From NCBI GenBank assembly GCA_002256145.1, contig NKIP01000024.1, positions 1 to 54,909 of the forward strand: a DNA stretch of 54,909 nt, given 5' to 3'. This DNA is from Comamonadaceae bacterium PBBC1. GTDB taxonomy: Bacteria > Pseudomonadota > Gammaproteobacteria > Burkholderiales > Burkholderiaceae_C. A program made the translations under genes and the position numbers. Within the stretch, counting starts at the first letter, position 1. Every line of letters begins with the position of its first letter. This document shows, piece after piece, positions 9,020 through 16,413 of the stretch. Below the pieces are notes generated by a model. It saw only the letters and a program-made list of their open reading frames with translations. It was not told the DNA's origin and searched no databases.

Positions 9020-9886
9020 ATGAAAACCACTCACCTCAATTTGCGAGCGGCCATGGTGTCGCTGCTCATGTTCCTGGTGTTTCTGGGGGCGTGGCAACTG
9101 TCGGCCACCGCGCCGTCGGTGGCAGGTGCTGCCAAGGCGGGCATGACGGCCGACGAGATCGAGTACCAAAAGATGATGGGCAAGGACCCGGGTGCTGTCA
9201 AAAGCACGGGCTTTCCGCCACCGCTCGAAGTGGGCAAGGCCATCGTCGGGCACCTGTCGGATCCGTTTTATGACAAAGGCCCCAACGATAAGGGCATTGG
9301 CATTCAACTGGCGCATTCGCTGGGGCGGGTGGGTCTGGGCTTTTTCTTGGCCGTGCTGGTGGCGCTGCCCGTGGGTTTCATGATCGGCATGTCGCCCCTC
9401 ATGCGCAAAGCGTTTGATCCGTTCATTCAGGTGCTCAAGCCCATCAGCCCGCTGGCCTGGATGCCCTTGGCGCTGTACACGCTGAAAGACTCGGATGTCA
9501 GCGGCATCTTTGTGATCTTCATCTGCTCGGTCTGGCCCATGCTCATCAACACCGCCTTTGGCGTGGCGGCGGTCAAACGTGACTGGCTCAACGTGGCCAG
9601 CACACTGGAAGTGCGTCCACTGCGCAAAGCCTTCTTGGTCATCTTGCCCGCCGCAGCGCCCACCATCGTCACCGGCATGCGCATCAGCATGGGCATTGCA
9701 TGGCTGGTGATCGTGGCCGCCGAGATGCTGGTGGGCGGCACGGGTGTGGGCTACTTTGTGTGGAACGAGTGGAACAACCTGTCGCTGGTCAACGTGATCT
9801 TTGCCGTGCTGGTGATCGGTGTGGTCGGCATGTTGCTGGACCTGGCGTTTGCCCAAGTGCAAAAGGCGGTGACTTATGTGGAGTGA
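9020..9886 (+). CDS. cynB: Cyanate ABC transporter permease
   Basis: This 288-residue inner-membrane permease belongs to the NrtB/SsuC/TauC family. Its first membrane segment is near residues 10-30, followed by a periplasmic insert with EIEYQKMMGKDPG. Further segments follow from about residue 105, with the cytoplasmic coupling loop (FLVILPAAAPTIVTGMRISMG) that contacts the ATPase. It starts 5 bases after cynA and overlaps cynD by 11 bases, so translation is coupled. Substrate assignment comes from the linked cyanase. Confidence 0.86.
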   Translation: MKTTHLNLRAAMVSLLMFLVFLGAWQLSATAPSVAGAAKAGMTADEIEYQKMMGKDPGAVKSTGFPPPLEVGKAIVGHLSDPFYDKGPNDKGIGIQLAHSLGRVGLGFFLAVLVALPVGFMIGMSPLMRKAFDPFIQVLKPISPLAWMPLALYTLKDSDVSGIFVIFICSVWPMLINTAFGVAAVKRDWLNVASTLEVRPLRKAFLVILPAAAPTIVTGMRISMGIAWLVIVAAEMLVGGTGVGYFVWNEWNNLSLVNVIFAVLVIGVVGMLLDLAFAQVQKAVTYVE

Positions 9887-10751
9887 CACCAGCGACCGCG
9901 AGTTGATCGCACCTTTGCCCACCGACATGTTTGCACCCCAACCCAAGGCCCAAGCCATGAACGCTTTCCTCAAAATTGAAAAACTGGGCAAGGCCTACCA
10001 AAGCGACAAGCCGGTGTTTTCGGACGTGTCCTTTACCATCGACAAAGGCGAGTTCGTCTGCATCATCGGCCACTCGGGCTGCGGCAAGACCACCATCCTG
10101 AACGTGCTCGCGGGCTTGGACACGGCCACCGAAGGCCATGCCTTCATGGACGGCCGCGAGATCGCAGGCCCGAGCCTGGAGCGCGGCGTGGTGTTCCAAA
10201 GCCACGCGCTCATGCCCTGGCTCACGGTGCGGCAAAACATCGCGTTTGCTGTTCGTTCCAAGTGGCCCGAATGGAAGACGCCGCAGGTCAATCTGCATGT
10301 AGAAAAGCACGTCGGCATGGTGGGTTTGTTGCACGCCATCGACAAAAAACCCAGCCAGCTCTCAGGCGGCATGAAGCAACGCGTGGGCATTGCCCGTGCC
10401 TTTGCCATCCAGCCCAAGATGCTCTTGCTCGACGAGCCCTTTGGTGCGCTGGACGCATTGACACGCGGCACCATCCAAGACGAGCTGATGACCATCGTGC
10501 GCCAGACACGGCAGACGGTCTTCATGATCACACACGACGTGGACGAAGCGATTTTGCTGTCCGACCGCATCTTGCTCATGAGCAACGGCAACGAATCGGG
10601 CGGCAGTTATGTGCCCGGTGGCCTCGCCGAAGTGGTGGTCAACCCGCTGCCGCGCGAGCGCACCCGCGCCCAACTGCACCATTTGCCCGGTTACTACGAC
10701 ATGCGCAACCACATCGTCGACTTTTTGGTGTCCCGCGCCAAAGCCCATTGA
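9876..10751 (+). CDS. cynD: Cyanate ABC transporter ATP-binding protein
   Basis: An NrtD/SsuB-type ATPase of 291 residues if read from ATG 9876. Walker A is GHSGCGKTT, the signature is LSGGMKQR, Walker B LLLDEPFGALD and the switch His is in MITHDVDEA. It powers CynB. ATG 9957 (MNAFLKIEKLGKAYQ) is a reasonable alternative start, since homology to the family begins there; the upstream start overlaps cynB by 11 bases. The tail (RERTRAQLHHLPGYYDMRNHIVDFL) is typical of nitrate/cyanate importers. Confidence 0.87.
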   Translation: MWSDTSDRELIAPLPTDMFAPQPKAQAMNAFLKIEKLGKAYQSDKPVFSDVSFTIDKGEFVCIIGHSGCGKTTILNVLAGLDTATEGHAFMDGREIAGPSLERGVVFQSHALMPWLTVRQNIAFAVRSKWPEWKTPQVNLHVEKHVGMVGLLHAIDKKPSQLSGGMKQRVGIARAFAIQPKMLLLDEPFGALDALTRGTIQDELMTIVRQTRQTVFMITHDVDEAILLSDRILLMSNGNESGGSYVPGGLAEVVVNPLPRERTRAQLHHLPGYYDMRNHIVDFLVSRAKAH

Positions 10752-10799
10752 ATTGTTCCCCCCCCGAATTTTCATCAACCCCCCCTCAAGAGGTCTTTC

Positions 10800-11243
10800 A
10801 TGAACCGTTTAGAAGTCACCGAAAAAATCATCTCCACGAAAGTGGCCAAAGGCATCAAGTGGAGCGACGTCGCCGAAAAAGTAGGTTTGTCCAAGGAGTG
10901 GGTCACCGCCGGCTGCCTGGGCCAAATGACCTTTGACGCCAAGCAAGCCAAAATCATCGGCAAGATCTTTGGTCTGACGGCCGACGAGATCAAGTGGCTG
11001 CAAGTCGTGCCCTACAAAGGCTCACTGCCCAGCCAAGTGCCCACCGACCCGCTGATCTACCGCTGGTACGAAATCGTGAGCGTCTACGGCACCACCATCA
11101 AAGAACTGATCCACGAAGAGTTTGGCGACGGCATCATGAGCGCCATCGACTTCAGCATGGACATCGTGCGCCAACCCGACCCCAAGGGCGACCGCGTGAA
11201 CGTGGTGTTGTCGGGCAAGTTCTTGCCTTACAAACAGTATTGA
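10800..11243 (+). CDS. cynS: Cyanate hydratase (cyanase)
   Basis: This enzyme of 147 residues converts cyanate and bicarbonate to ammonia and CO2 through carbamate. Catalytic residues Arg88, Glu91 (YRWYE) and Ser114 (GIMSAIDF) correspond to Arg96, Glu99 and Ser122 of the E. coli enzyme, and the length matches. The N-terminal helix-turn-helix-like domain (residues 8-70) is intact. It is last in the operon behind the importer genes and is followed by a strong terminator, so the operon supplies nitrogen from cyanate or detoxifies it. The start is unambiguous. Confidence 0.97.
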   Translation: MNRLEVTEKIISTKVAKGIKWSDVAEKVGLSKEWVTAGCLGQMTFDAKQAKIIGKIFGLTADEIKWLQVVPYKGSLPSQVPTDPLIYRWYEIVSVYGTTIKELIHEEFGDGIMSAIDFSMDIVRQPDPKGDRVNVVLSGKFLPYKQY

Positions 11244-11268
11244 TATTCAGTGCCCTGCGGGGCACCCA

Positions 11269-11304
11269 AAAGCCGTGGTGAACATCGTTCACCACGGCTT
11301 TTTG
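11269..11304 (+). terminator. Rho-independent terminator of the cyanate operon
   Basis: A near-perfect 16-bp stem (AAAAGCCGTGGTGAAC with its complement, loop ATC) ends in TTTTT. The complementary arm begins with AAAA, so it can also stop the convergent rubredoxin-reductase operon, which ends at 11316. A smaller hairpin (GTGCCCTGCGGGGCAC, 11251-11266) precedes it. Confidence 0.93.
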
Positions 11305-11315
11305 CTGTGGGCAGA

Positions 11316-12614
11316 TCAGTGCAAGGACAAAGGCAACGAAGTGGTCTTCACGCGCACCACCGCATCGCGCACGGTGTAAGGCTGGGCGCAGGGCTGCTCG
11401 GCGCTGTCCGGCAAATGCGCCTTGCGCTGGCAAGCGCAGACCAGGGCGGCGGTCAGCGTTTGGGCTTGGCGCAAGATCGGCTCGATGAAGCGGCTGGACT
11501 GGCCGTTCACGCTGATGCAGTCGCCCAGGGCGTAGATGTGGGGCACGCTGGTTTGCAGGGTTTGCGCATCCACGGCGATGCCGTTGTGCCAGTCCAGCCC
11601 CGCGCTGCGCGCCAAGCGGGTGGGCGTGACCAAACCGGTGGCCGCAATCACCTGATCGGCCAGCACGACTTGCCCGTCGCTGGTGCGCAGTTGGTATTGC
11701 GCGCCTTGGCGCTGCAAGTCTTGCAGTTGCACTGCGCCCATGAAGTGGATGGGCAAGCCAGACCAGGCGGCCAGCAAGGGCTCGCCCGCTTGGTCGGCAG
11801 GCCAGCGGGCCAGGGGCCGCGCTTGGGTGTCGATGAGCGTCACGCGGTGCCCGCCCAGGGCCAAGTCGTTGGCCAATTCGCTGCCAATCAAACCGGCCCC
11901 CACGATGGCCACATGCTGGGGCTGGGCACCCAGCGCGGCTTGAAAGCGCTGGTAAGCCTGCAGGTGGTTGATGCGCCAGCACAGGTCGGCGCGCAAGGGC
12001 GCAGGCAATGCGGCTTCGGCCCCATGGGCCAGCACCAGTTGGGCGTAAGGCACGGGCCCACGGGCGGTGCGCAGCGTGCGGCTTTCGGTGCAGATGTGCA
12101 GCGCTTGCGTGTGCGCCAACAGCCGCACTTGCCAGTGCGCTGCGGCCTCGGCGCCGGTTTGCTTCACCAGGGCCTGGGGCACGATGCGGCGGGCCATGGC
12201 CACCGACAGCAGGGGTTTGTCGTACACGTCACCAGCACAAGCCGTGACCAAGGTGATGGGTGTGTCGGGCAATTGGGCGCGCAGGTTTTGCACCAGTTGC
12301 CAGCCTGCCTTGCCCGCCCCCACCACCACGATGCCGGGCGCTGAGCGTGGGGCCGACAAGTGCGCGCTGGCTTGGCAAGTTGCGCTGTTTTTGAGGGCGC
12401 TCAGGTCTGGCGTCACATACAACTCAAAGTCTGATTTGGTCACGCCGCACAAAGGGCATGCCCAGTCTTCGGGGATGTCGGCAAAGCGCGTGCCCGCCAG
12501 CAGGCCGCTGTCAGGGTCGCCTTCTTCTTCGTTGTAGATGTAGCCGCAGGCGTGGCAAATGTAGAGCTGCCAGGCCGCATCGGCGGGCATGAGGGTGTCG
12601 GCTGCGGCGGTCAT
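11316..12614 (-). CDS. Rubredoxin fused to FAD-dependent NAD(P)H:rubredoxin reductase
   Basis: In this 432-residue fusion, residues 18-67 form a complete rubredoxin with two iron-binding pairs ([18 protein letters not shown] and WACPLCGV). From about residue 92 a reductase follows with an FAD-binding GxGxxG ([10 protein letters not shown]), an NAD-binding motif ([14 protein letters not shown]) and a C-terminal FAD motif (IYALGDC). It would pass electrons from NAD(P)H to rubredoxin and on to an acceptor. The upstream acyl-CoA-dehydrogenase-like gene overlaps it by 4 bases, making that flavoprotein the likely acceptor. The operon starts at the sigma-54 promoter near 14479. The physiological substrate is unknown. 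Confidence 0.92.
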   Translation of the reverse strand: MTAAADTLMPADAAWQLYICHACGYIYNEEEGDPDSGLLAGTRFADIPEDWACPLCGVTKSDFELYVTPDLSALKNSATCQASAHLSAPRSAPGIVVVGAGKAGWQLVQNLRAQLPDTPITLVTACAGDVYDKPLLSVAMARRIVPQALVKQTGAEAAAHWQVRLLAHTQALHICTESRTLRTARGPVPYAQLVLAHGAEAALPAPLRADLCWRINHLQAYQRFQAALGAQPQHVAIVGAGLIGSELANDLALGGHRVTLIDTQARPLARWPADQAGEPLLAAWSGLPIHFMGAVQLQDLQRQGAQYQLRTSDGQVVLADQVIAATGLVTPTRLARSAGLDWHNGIAVDAQTLQTSVPHIYALGDCISVNGQSSRFIEPILRQAQTLTAALVCACQRKAHLPDSAEQPCAQPYTVRDAVVRVKTTSLPLSLH

Positions 12615-13753
12615 GCGGGCATCTCCTGGGCACTCAGGCGAGCCATTTCCTTGCGCAGGTGCTTGATGGCGGGCGTGACGATGGCCACAAACTGCGCTTC
12701 GCGCACACGGCGCTGCACTTCAGAATGCATCAGGTAACCCCGAGCACCTTGGTGCATCAAGGCCGAGTTGGCAGCGCGCAAGCACAGTTCGGCCCCGTGG
12801 CTGCGGGCGTCCAGCACGTTGATGAAATAGTCGGTCGAGGTGTCGAAAGGCGTTTCGGCCAGCTTCATGATGCGGGCCACCAGCGCGTCCAACTCGGCTT
12901 GCAAATCGGCGGGTCGGTCTTCGAGGTATTGGTTCACATGGCCCAGTTGGCCTTCCACGGCCCACATGCTGTCGATGGCACCTTGGACGATGCCGGCCGC
13001 CATGCCGCACTGCAGCAGCACAAAACCGCCGCGAATGCGCGCGATCAAGGGCTTGGCCGGGTCGGCCACCAGATCGTCGGTGCCGACAAACAGGTCTTTG
13101 CAATGCACGCTGAAGGTGCCAGTGCCTTCCATGCCCGAGAACTCGGGGCAGGCTTTGAGCGTGACCCCAGGTGCATCGCAGCGCAGCATGAACATGATCT
13201 CGCGGTTGGTTCCTGCATCGTCCGACGTCACGGCAGCAATCGCGCCGAAGTAATGGTCGGCCGCCAGGTTGCTGACCCAGGGCAAGGTGCCGTTGATGCG
13301 GTAACCGCCCTCCACGGGTGTGGCTTTGAGCAGCAAGGCTTCGATTTGCGCGAAGCTTTTCATGGGGTTGGACAAGCCGGTGCCGCCCAGCGAGTCGCCG
13401 TGCACATGGCGCGTCAGGCGTTCGCCTTGCAGCGCCGGATTGCCCGAAGCCTGCATGTACAGCCCCGCCACGGATTGGCACCACATCATGAAACCTGTGG
13501 CCCCACACACCTTGGACGCTTCGGCCATGGCCGCAATGGCCAGGCCATAGTCGCCCGGTGTGCCGTCGGCTTTGGGCAAGTGGGCGCTCATCGCGCCCGC
13601 CGCCGCCAGCTGTTTCAGCACATCTTGCGGGTAAGCACCGCGATCGATGGCGTAGGCCTGCTGGGCCAGCGGGCCTTGGGCGATGGTGCGCACGGCGTCG
13701 ATGAGCGGGGTGGACTGGGCAGCAAGTTCGGGGGGCAGGTCGGCGGGGTTCAT
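12611..13753 (-). CDS. Acyl-CoA-dehydrogenase-like flavoprotein, possibly a monooxygenase
   Basis: A 380-residue protein with the acyl-CoA dehydrogenase fold: N-terminal helices, a central beta domain ([15 protein letters not shown]) and a C-terminal bundle. By eye, the usual catalytic glutamate near the C-terminus (YEGT-type motif) is not kept; the region reads FVAIVTP. That suggests an SfnB/DszC-like flavin-dependent oxygenase or another non-dehydrogenase role. Start ATG 13753 has GGAG 8 bases upstream; an in-frame start further up lacks support. The 99-base gap to the osmC-like gene contains two hairpins (13774-13794 and 13810-13843) that could tune downstream expression. It overlaps the rubredoxin-reductase gene by 4 bases. 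Confidence 0.8.
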   Translation of the reverse strand: MNPADLPPELAAQSTPLIDAVRTIAQGPLAQQAYAIDRGAYPQDVLKQLAAAGAMSAHLPKADGTPGDYGLAIAAMAEASKVCGATGFMMWCQSVAGLYMQASGNPALQGERLTRHVHGDSLGGTGLSNPMKSFAQIEALLLKATPVEGGYRINGTLPWVSNLAADHYFGAIAAVTSDDAGTNREIMFMLRCDAPGVTLKACPEFSGMEGTGTFSVHCKDLFVGTDDLVADPAKPLIARIRGGFVLLQCGMAAGIVQGAIDSMWAVEGQLGHVNQYLEDRPADLQAELDALVARIMKLAETPFDTSTDYFINVLDARSHGAELCLRAANSALMHQGARGYLMHSEVQRRVREAQFVAIVTPAIKHLRKEMARLSAQEMPA

Positions 13754-13852
13754 GAAAGCTCCAGAAAAAGGTGAGCCCTGCGCAGGCCGCAGGGCGACAA
13801 ACAAGGGTCAAGGGGCGTGTCGGCCACAGCCAGCCCGCCCCTTGCGCGCGCA

Positions 13853-14413
13853 TCAGGCCATCGAGATCTCGAAGGGGATCGGGTTGCGCATGCTGTTGGC
13901 CACGGGCGAGTAAAAGTTGGCGTGTTGCACGATCTCGTCCAGCACTTCGCGAGGTGCGTCACCTTCGACCAGCACCTTCACGCGGATGGCCTGAAAGCCC
14001 ATTTGGGGTGGCGTCATCTCCAGTGCACCGCCTGCTCCCCAGGCGGCGGGGTTGCCAATGTCGCCTTCCAAAAAGACTTCGAGCTTGCTGAGCTTGACGC
14101 CCTTCCAAGTGGCCACGGCGGTCACGCCCACGGCGATGCAGCCGCCCAGGCCCGACAACACGATCTCGCCGGGTGCGGGGGCGGTGTCTTCGCCAAACAG
14201 GTGCAGCGGCTCGTCCACCACCACGGTGTGTTTGTCGCCCACAGAAGACAAGGAGCGGTACTGGCCCTCCATGACGGTGTGAACCTTGTTCGTGCCGCGC
14301 CGTGCCGGGTTGGCTTTGCCGCCTGCGGCAAATGTGGCCAGGCCTTGGGCGTCGATGGGGCGCAAACAGGCTTTGACGGTGGTGGGGGTGTCGAGGGTGG
14401 CAGCTTCGGTCAT
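13853..14413 (-). CDS. OsmC/Ohr-family protein lacking the second cysteine
   Basis: The protein has 186 residues and the OsmC fold. The first redox cysteine lies in GLGGCIAVGVTAV. The position of the second, normally CPVSNSL-like, reads YSPVANSM, so the resolving cysteine is replaced by serine. Classical OsmC/Ohr proteins use both cysteines to reduce organic hydroperoxides, so this member may bind or act differently. ATG 14413 is the start. It is the first gene after the sigma-54 promoter at 14479-14494 (leader of about 55 bases) and heads the operon with the acyl-CoA-dehydrogenase-like and rubredoxin-reductase genes. Confidence 0.85.
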   Translation of the reverse strand: MTEAATLDTPTTVKACLRPIDAQGLATFAAGGKANPARRGTNKVHTVMEGQYRSLSSVGDKHTVVVDEPLHLFGEDTAPAPGEIVLSGLGGCIAVGVTAVATWKGVKLSKLEVFLEGDIGNPAAWGAGGALEMTPPQMGFQAIRVKVLVEGDAPREVLDEIVQHANFYSPVANSMRNPIPFEISMA

Positions 14414-14478
14414 GGCAAATCCTTGGGCGTTGAGGGTTGAAAAACAGGGCATCCAGCGATGCCTGTGCCCATGACTTT

Positions 14479-14494
14479 GCAAAGGCCGTGCCAG
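14479..14494 (-). promoter_or_regulatory. Sigma-54 (-24/-12) promoter of the osmC-like operon
   Basis: On the minus strand TGGCACGGCCTTTGCA is an exact match to the sigma-54 consensus TGGCACG-N4-TTGCA with GG-N10-GC spacing. Transcription would start near 14468, about 55 bases before the ATG at 14413. A NifA-like activator gene and a perfect palindrome lie just upstream. Confidence 0.88.
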
Positions 14495-14624
14495 GGATGG
14501 GGGTGGACAGTTGAAGGCGTGTTTGAAGCACGCAAGTGCTTGATGTGAAAGGATTTTTGGCTGTAAAGTTGCTGCAAACCTTGCGCCCTCACCAGCGCCA
14601 TTGGCTGGCGTGGACCCAAGGCTT

Positions 14625-14659
14625 GGACATTGTGTTGACAATGTGTCAACACAATGTCC
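14625..14659. promoter_or_regulatory. Perfect 15-bp palindrome, likely upstream activator site
   Basis: GGACATTGTGTTGAC and its exact complement flank AATGT. The centre lies about 174 bases before the predicted start of the osmC-like operon, the usual distance for a sigma-54 activator site, and 3 bases past the stop of the activator gene. It has no T run, so operator is favoured over terminator. Confidence 0.7.
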
Positions 14660-14661
14660 GG

Positions 14662-16272
14662 TCAGCGCAAACCGGCTTTGCGCAGGCGGTAGGCAAACTG
14701 CCGCAAGGTCAGCCCCAAGCTCTGGGCGGCGCGTGACTGGTTGCCCTGGTGCTGCGCCAGGGATTGCTGCAAAACCTGCACCGTGTGGGAGTGCGCGCTT
14801 TCGTAAGCCCGCACGCCCAGCGACGCCGTGCCAGCGGGTTCGGCGGCTGGGTGCTGTTCAGCGGGCAATGGCGTGGCCCAGGCTTGCGGCAAATAGGGCT
14901 GCAATTGCTCGGGCGTGAGCAAGGTTTGATCGGCCAACAGCACCATGCGCTCGATGCAGTTGCCCAACTCGCGGATGTTGCCGGGCCAGGGCTGCTGCGT
15001 CAACGTGTCCAGCGCTTCAGGGCTGAGGTACACGTTTTTCTGGTGCGCCTGGTTGGCGCGGTTCACAAAGTGCAAGGCCAGCTCGCGGATGTCGCCAGCG
15101 CGCTCGGCCAGCGAAGGCAGCCGGATCGGGATCACGTTCAGGCGGTAATACAGGTCTTGCCGAAACTGGCCGGCCTGCACCTGGGCGGCCAAGTCGCGGT
15201 TGGTGGCGGCCACCAGGCGCACATTCACCTTGAGTTCGCGCTGGCTGCCCAGCCGCACCACGGTGCCCTCTTGCAAGGTGCGCAGCAGCTTCGATTGCAG
15301 GGCCAAGGGCAACTCGCCGATCTCGTCCAGAAAAATCGTGCCGCCATGCGCCTGCTCGAACCAGCCCGGCCGGGCCTGACTGGCCCCGGTGAAAGCGCCA
15401 CGCTCGTGGCCAAACAATTCCGATTCAAACAGCGTGTCTGGAATGGCCGAGCAATTGACCTTGATGAAAGGCTGGGTCGAGCGTGGACTGGCCAGGTGCA
15501 CGGCCCGCGCAAACAACTCTTTGCCCGTGCCCGACTCGCCCAGCAGCAGCACCGTGGCTTGCGACTGCGACACCCGCTCCAGCTCGGACAAGGCTTGCAA
15601 CAAGGCGGGCGAGCTGCCGATCAGCCCGTAGCGTGCGGCGTGTGTGCTGAGCGCCTGCGACAAAGCCGCGTTGCGGGCCCGCAGGTGCCGTGTCTGCTCG
15701 TTGACCAGTTGCTCCATGTGCAGCACTTGCCCCGCCAAAGTGGCCAGCACCTTGAGCACAGCCAAGTCGTCGTTCAAATGCCGCTGGCGGCTGCGGATGC
15801 GGTGACAGCCCAGCACACCCAACGTGGTGTTGCCCACCGTGATGGGCAAGGCCAGGTAGGCCACCGTTTCGGCAGGAAACTGCGCAGCAGCCACCGAGCG
15901 GAACAAAAACAAGGGCTCGTGCGCAATGTCTTGAACAATGGCTGGCAAACCACTTTGCAGCACCCGCCCCGTGATGCCCTCGCCCTCGGCATACACGCCC
16001 CGGCGCATTTCCATGCCCGTCAAGCCATAGGCGTGGCGGATCGAGGCGGTGGCCGGACCCAGTGCGGCACCCGCAGCAGGCAAGTCGCGCAGCACCATGC
16101 GCCCTCGGTTCAAGCCCAACAATTCGCTCATCAAATGCAGCATCTCGCGCAACACCTCGCCCGAAGCCAGGCTGCGCCCCACCCATTTCATGACCTCGCG
16201 CATGAGCAAGAGCTCTTGCTCGCGCCAATGGGCGTCGGTGGGGGAGGGGTCTGCAATGGGGGCGGTGGGCAT
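14662..16272 (-). CDS. NifA-like sigma-54-dependent transcriptional activator (GAF-AAA-Fis)
   Basis: This 536-residue enhancer-binding protein has an N-terminal GAF sensor (about residues 20-190), a central AAA+ ATPase with Walker A GESGTGKE, the sigma-54 contact motif GAFTGA within [15 protein letters not shown], Walker [15 protein letters not shown], and a C-terminal Fis-type helix-turn-helix ([24 protein letters not shown]). The intact GAFTGA means it can open sigma-54 promoters. It precedes, in the same direction, an operon with a consensus sigma-54 promoter, so it most likely controls that operon. The family resembles NifA/AnfA, but no nitrogenase genes are present. ATG 16272 is preferred to a TTG at 16323. 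Confidence 0.92.
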   Translation of the reverse strand: MPTAPIADPSPTDAHWREQELLLMREVMKWVGRSLASGEVLREMLHLMSELLGLNRGRMVLRDLPAAGAALGPATASIRHAYGLTGMEMRRGVYAEGEGITGRVLQSGLPAIVQDIAHEPLFLFRSVAAAQFPAETVAYLALPITVGNTTLGVLGCHRIRSRQRHLNDDLAVLKVLATLAGQVLHMEQLVNEQTRHLRARNAALSQALSTHAARYGLIGSSPALLQALSELERVSQSQATVLLLGESGTGKELFARAVHLASPRSTQPFIKVNCSAIPDTLFESELFGHERGAFTGASQARPGWFEQAHGGTIFLDEIGELPLALQSKLLRTLQEGTVVRLGSQRELKVNVRLVAATNRDLAAQVQAGQFRQDLYYRLNVIPIRLPSLAERAGDIRELALHFVNRANQAHQKNVYLSPEALDTLTQQPWPGNIRELGNCIERMVLLADQTLLTPEQLQPYLPQAWATPLPAEQHPAAEPAGTASLGVRAYESAHSHTVQVLQQSLAQHQGNQSRAAQSLGLTLRQFAYRLRKAGLR

Positions 16273-16413
16273 GCTTTGAGGGTAAGCAAGCTTTGGACCA
16301 GGGCCGGACGTTTTTTTGTTCAACCTTGAGAGATATGGCTTTGGAAGCCAAAAACGCTAGCAAATTGATTAAAAATAGCCTTCTGCCACAAACCACCTTC
16401 CACGAGCCCCAGC

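Noticed and set aside
14645..14659. Reading the 15-bp palindrome as a terminator of the NifA-like gene
   Set aside because: No T run on either side, AT-rich centre and enhancer-like distance to a sigma-54 promoter favour an operator.
14749..16329. A 526-codon open frame on the plus strand opposite the NifA-like gene
   Set aside because: Shadow of a gene with complete AAA+ and GAFTGA motifs; its own product is Gln/Leu/Arg-rich with no domain.
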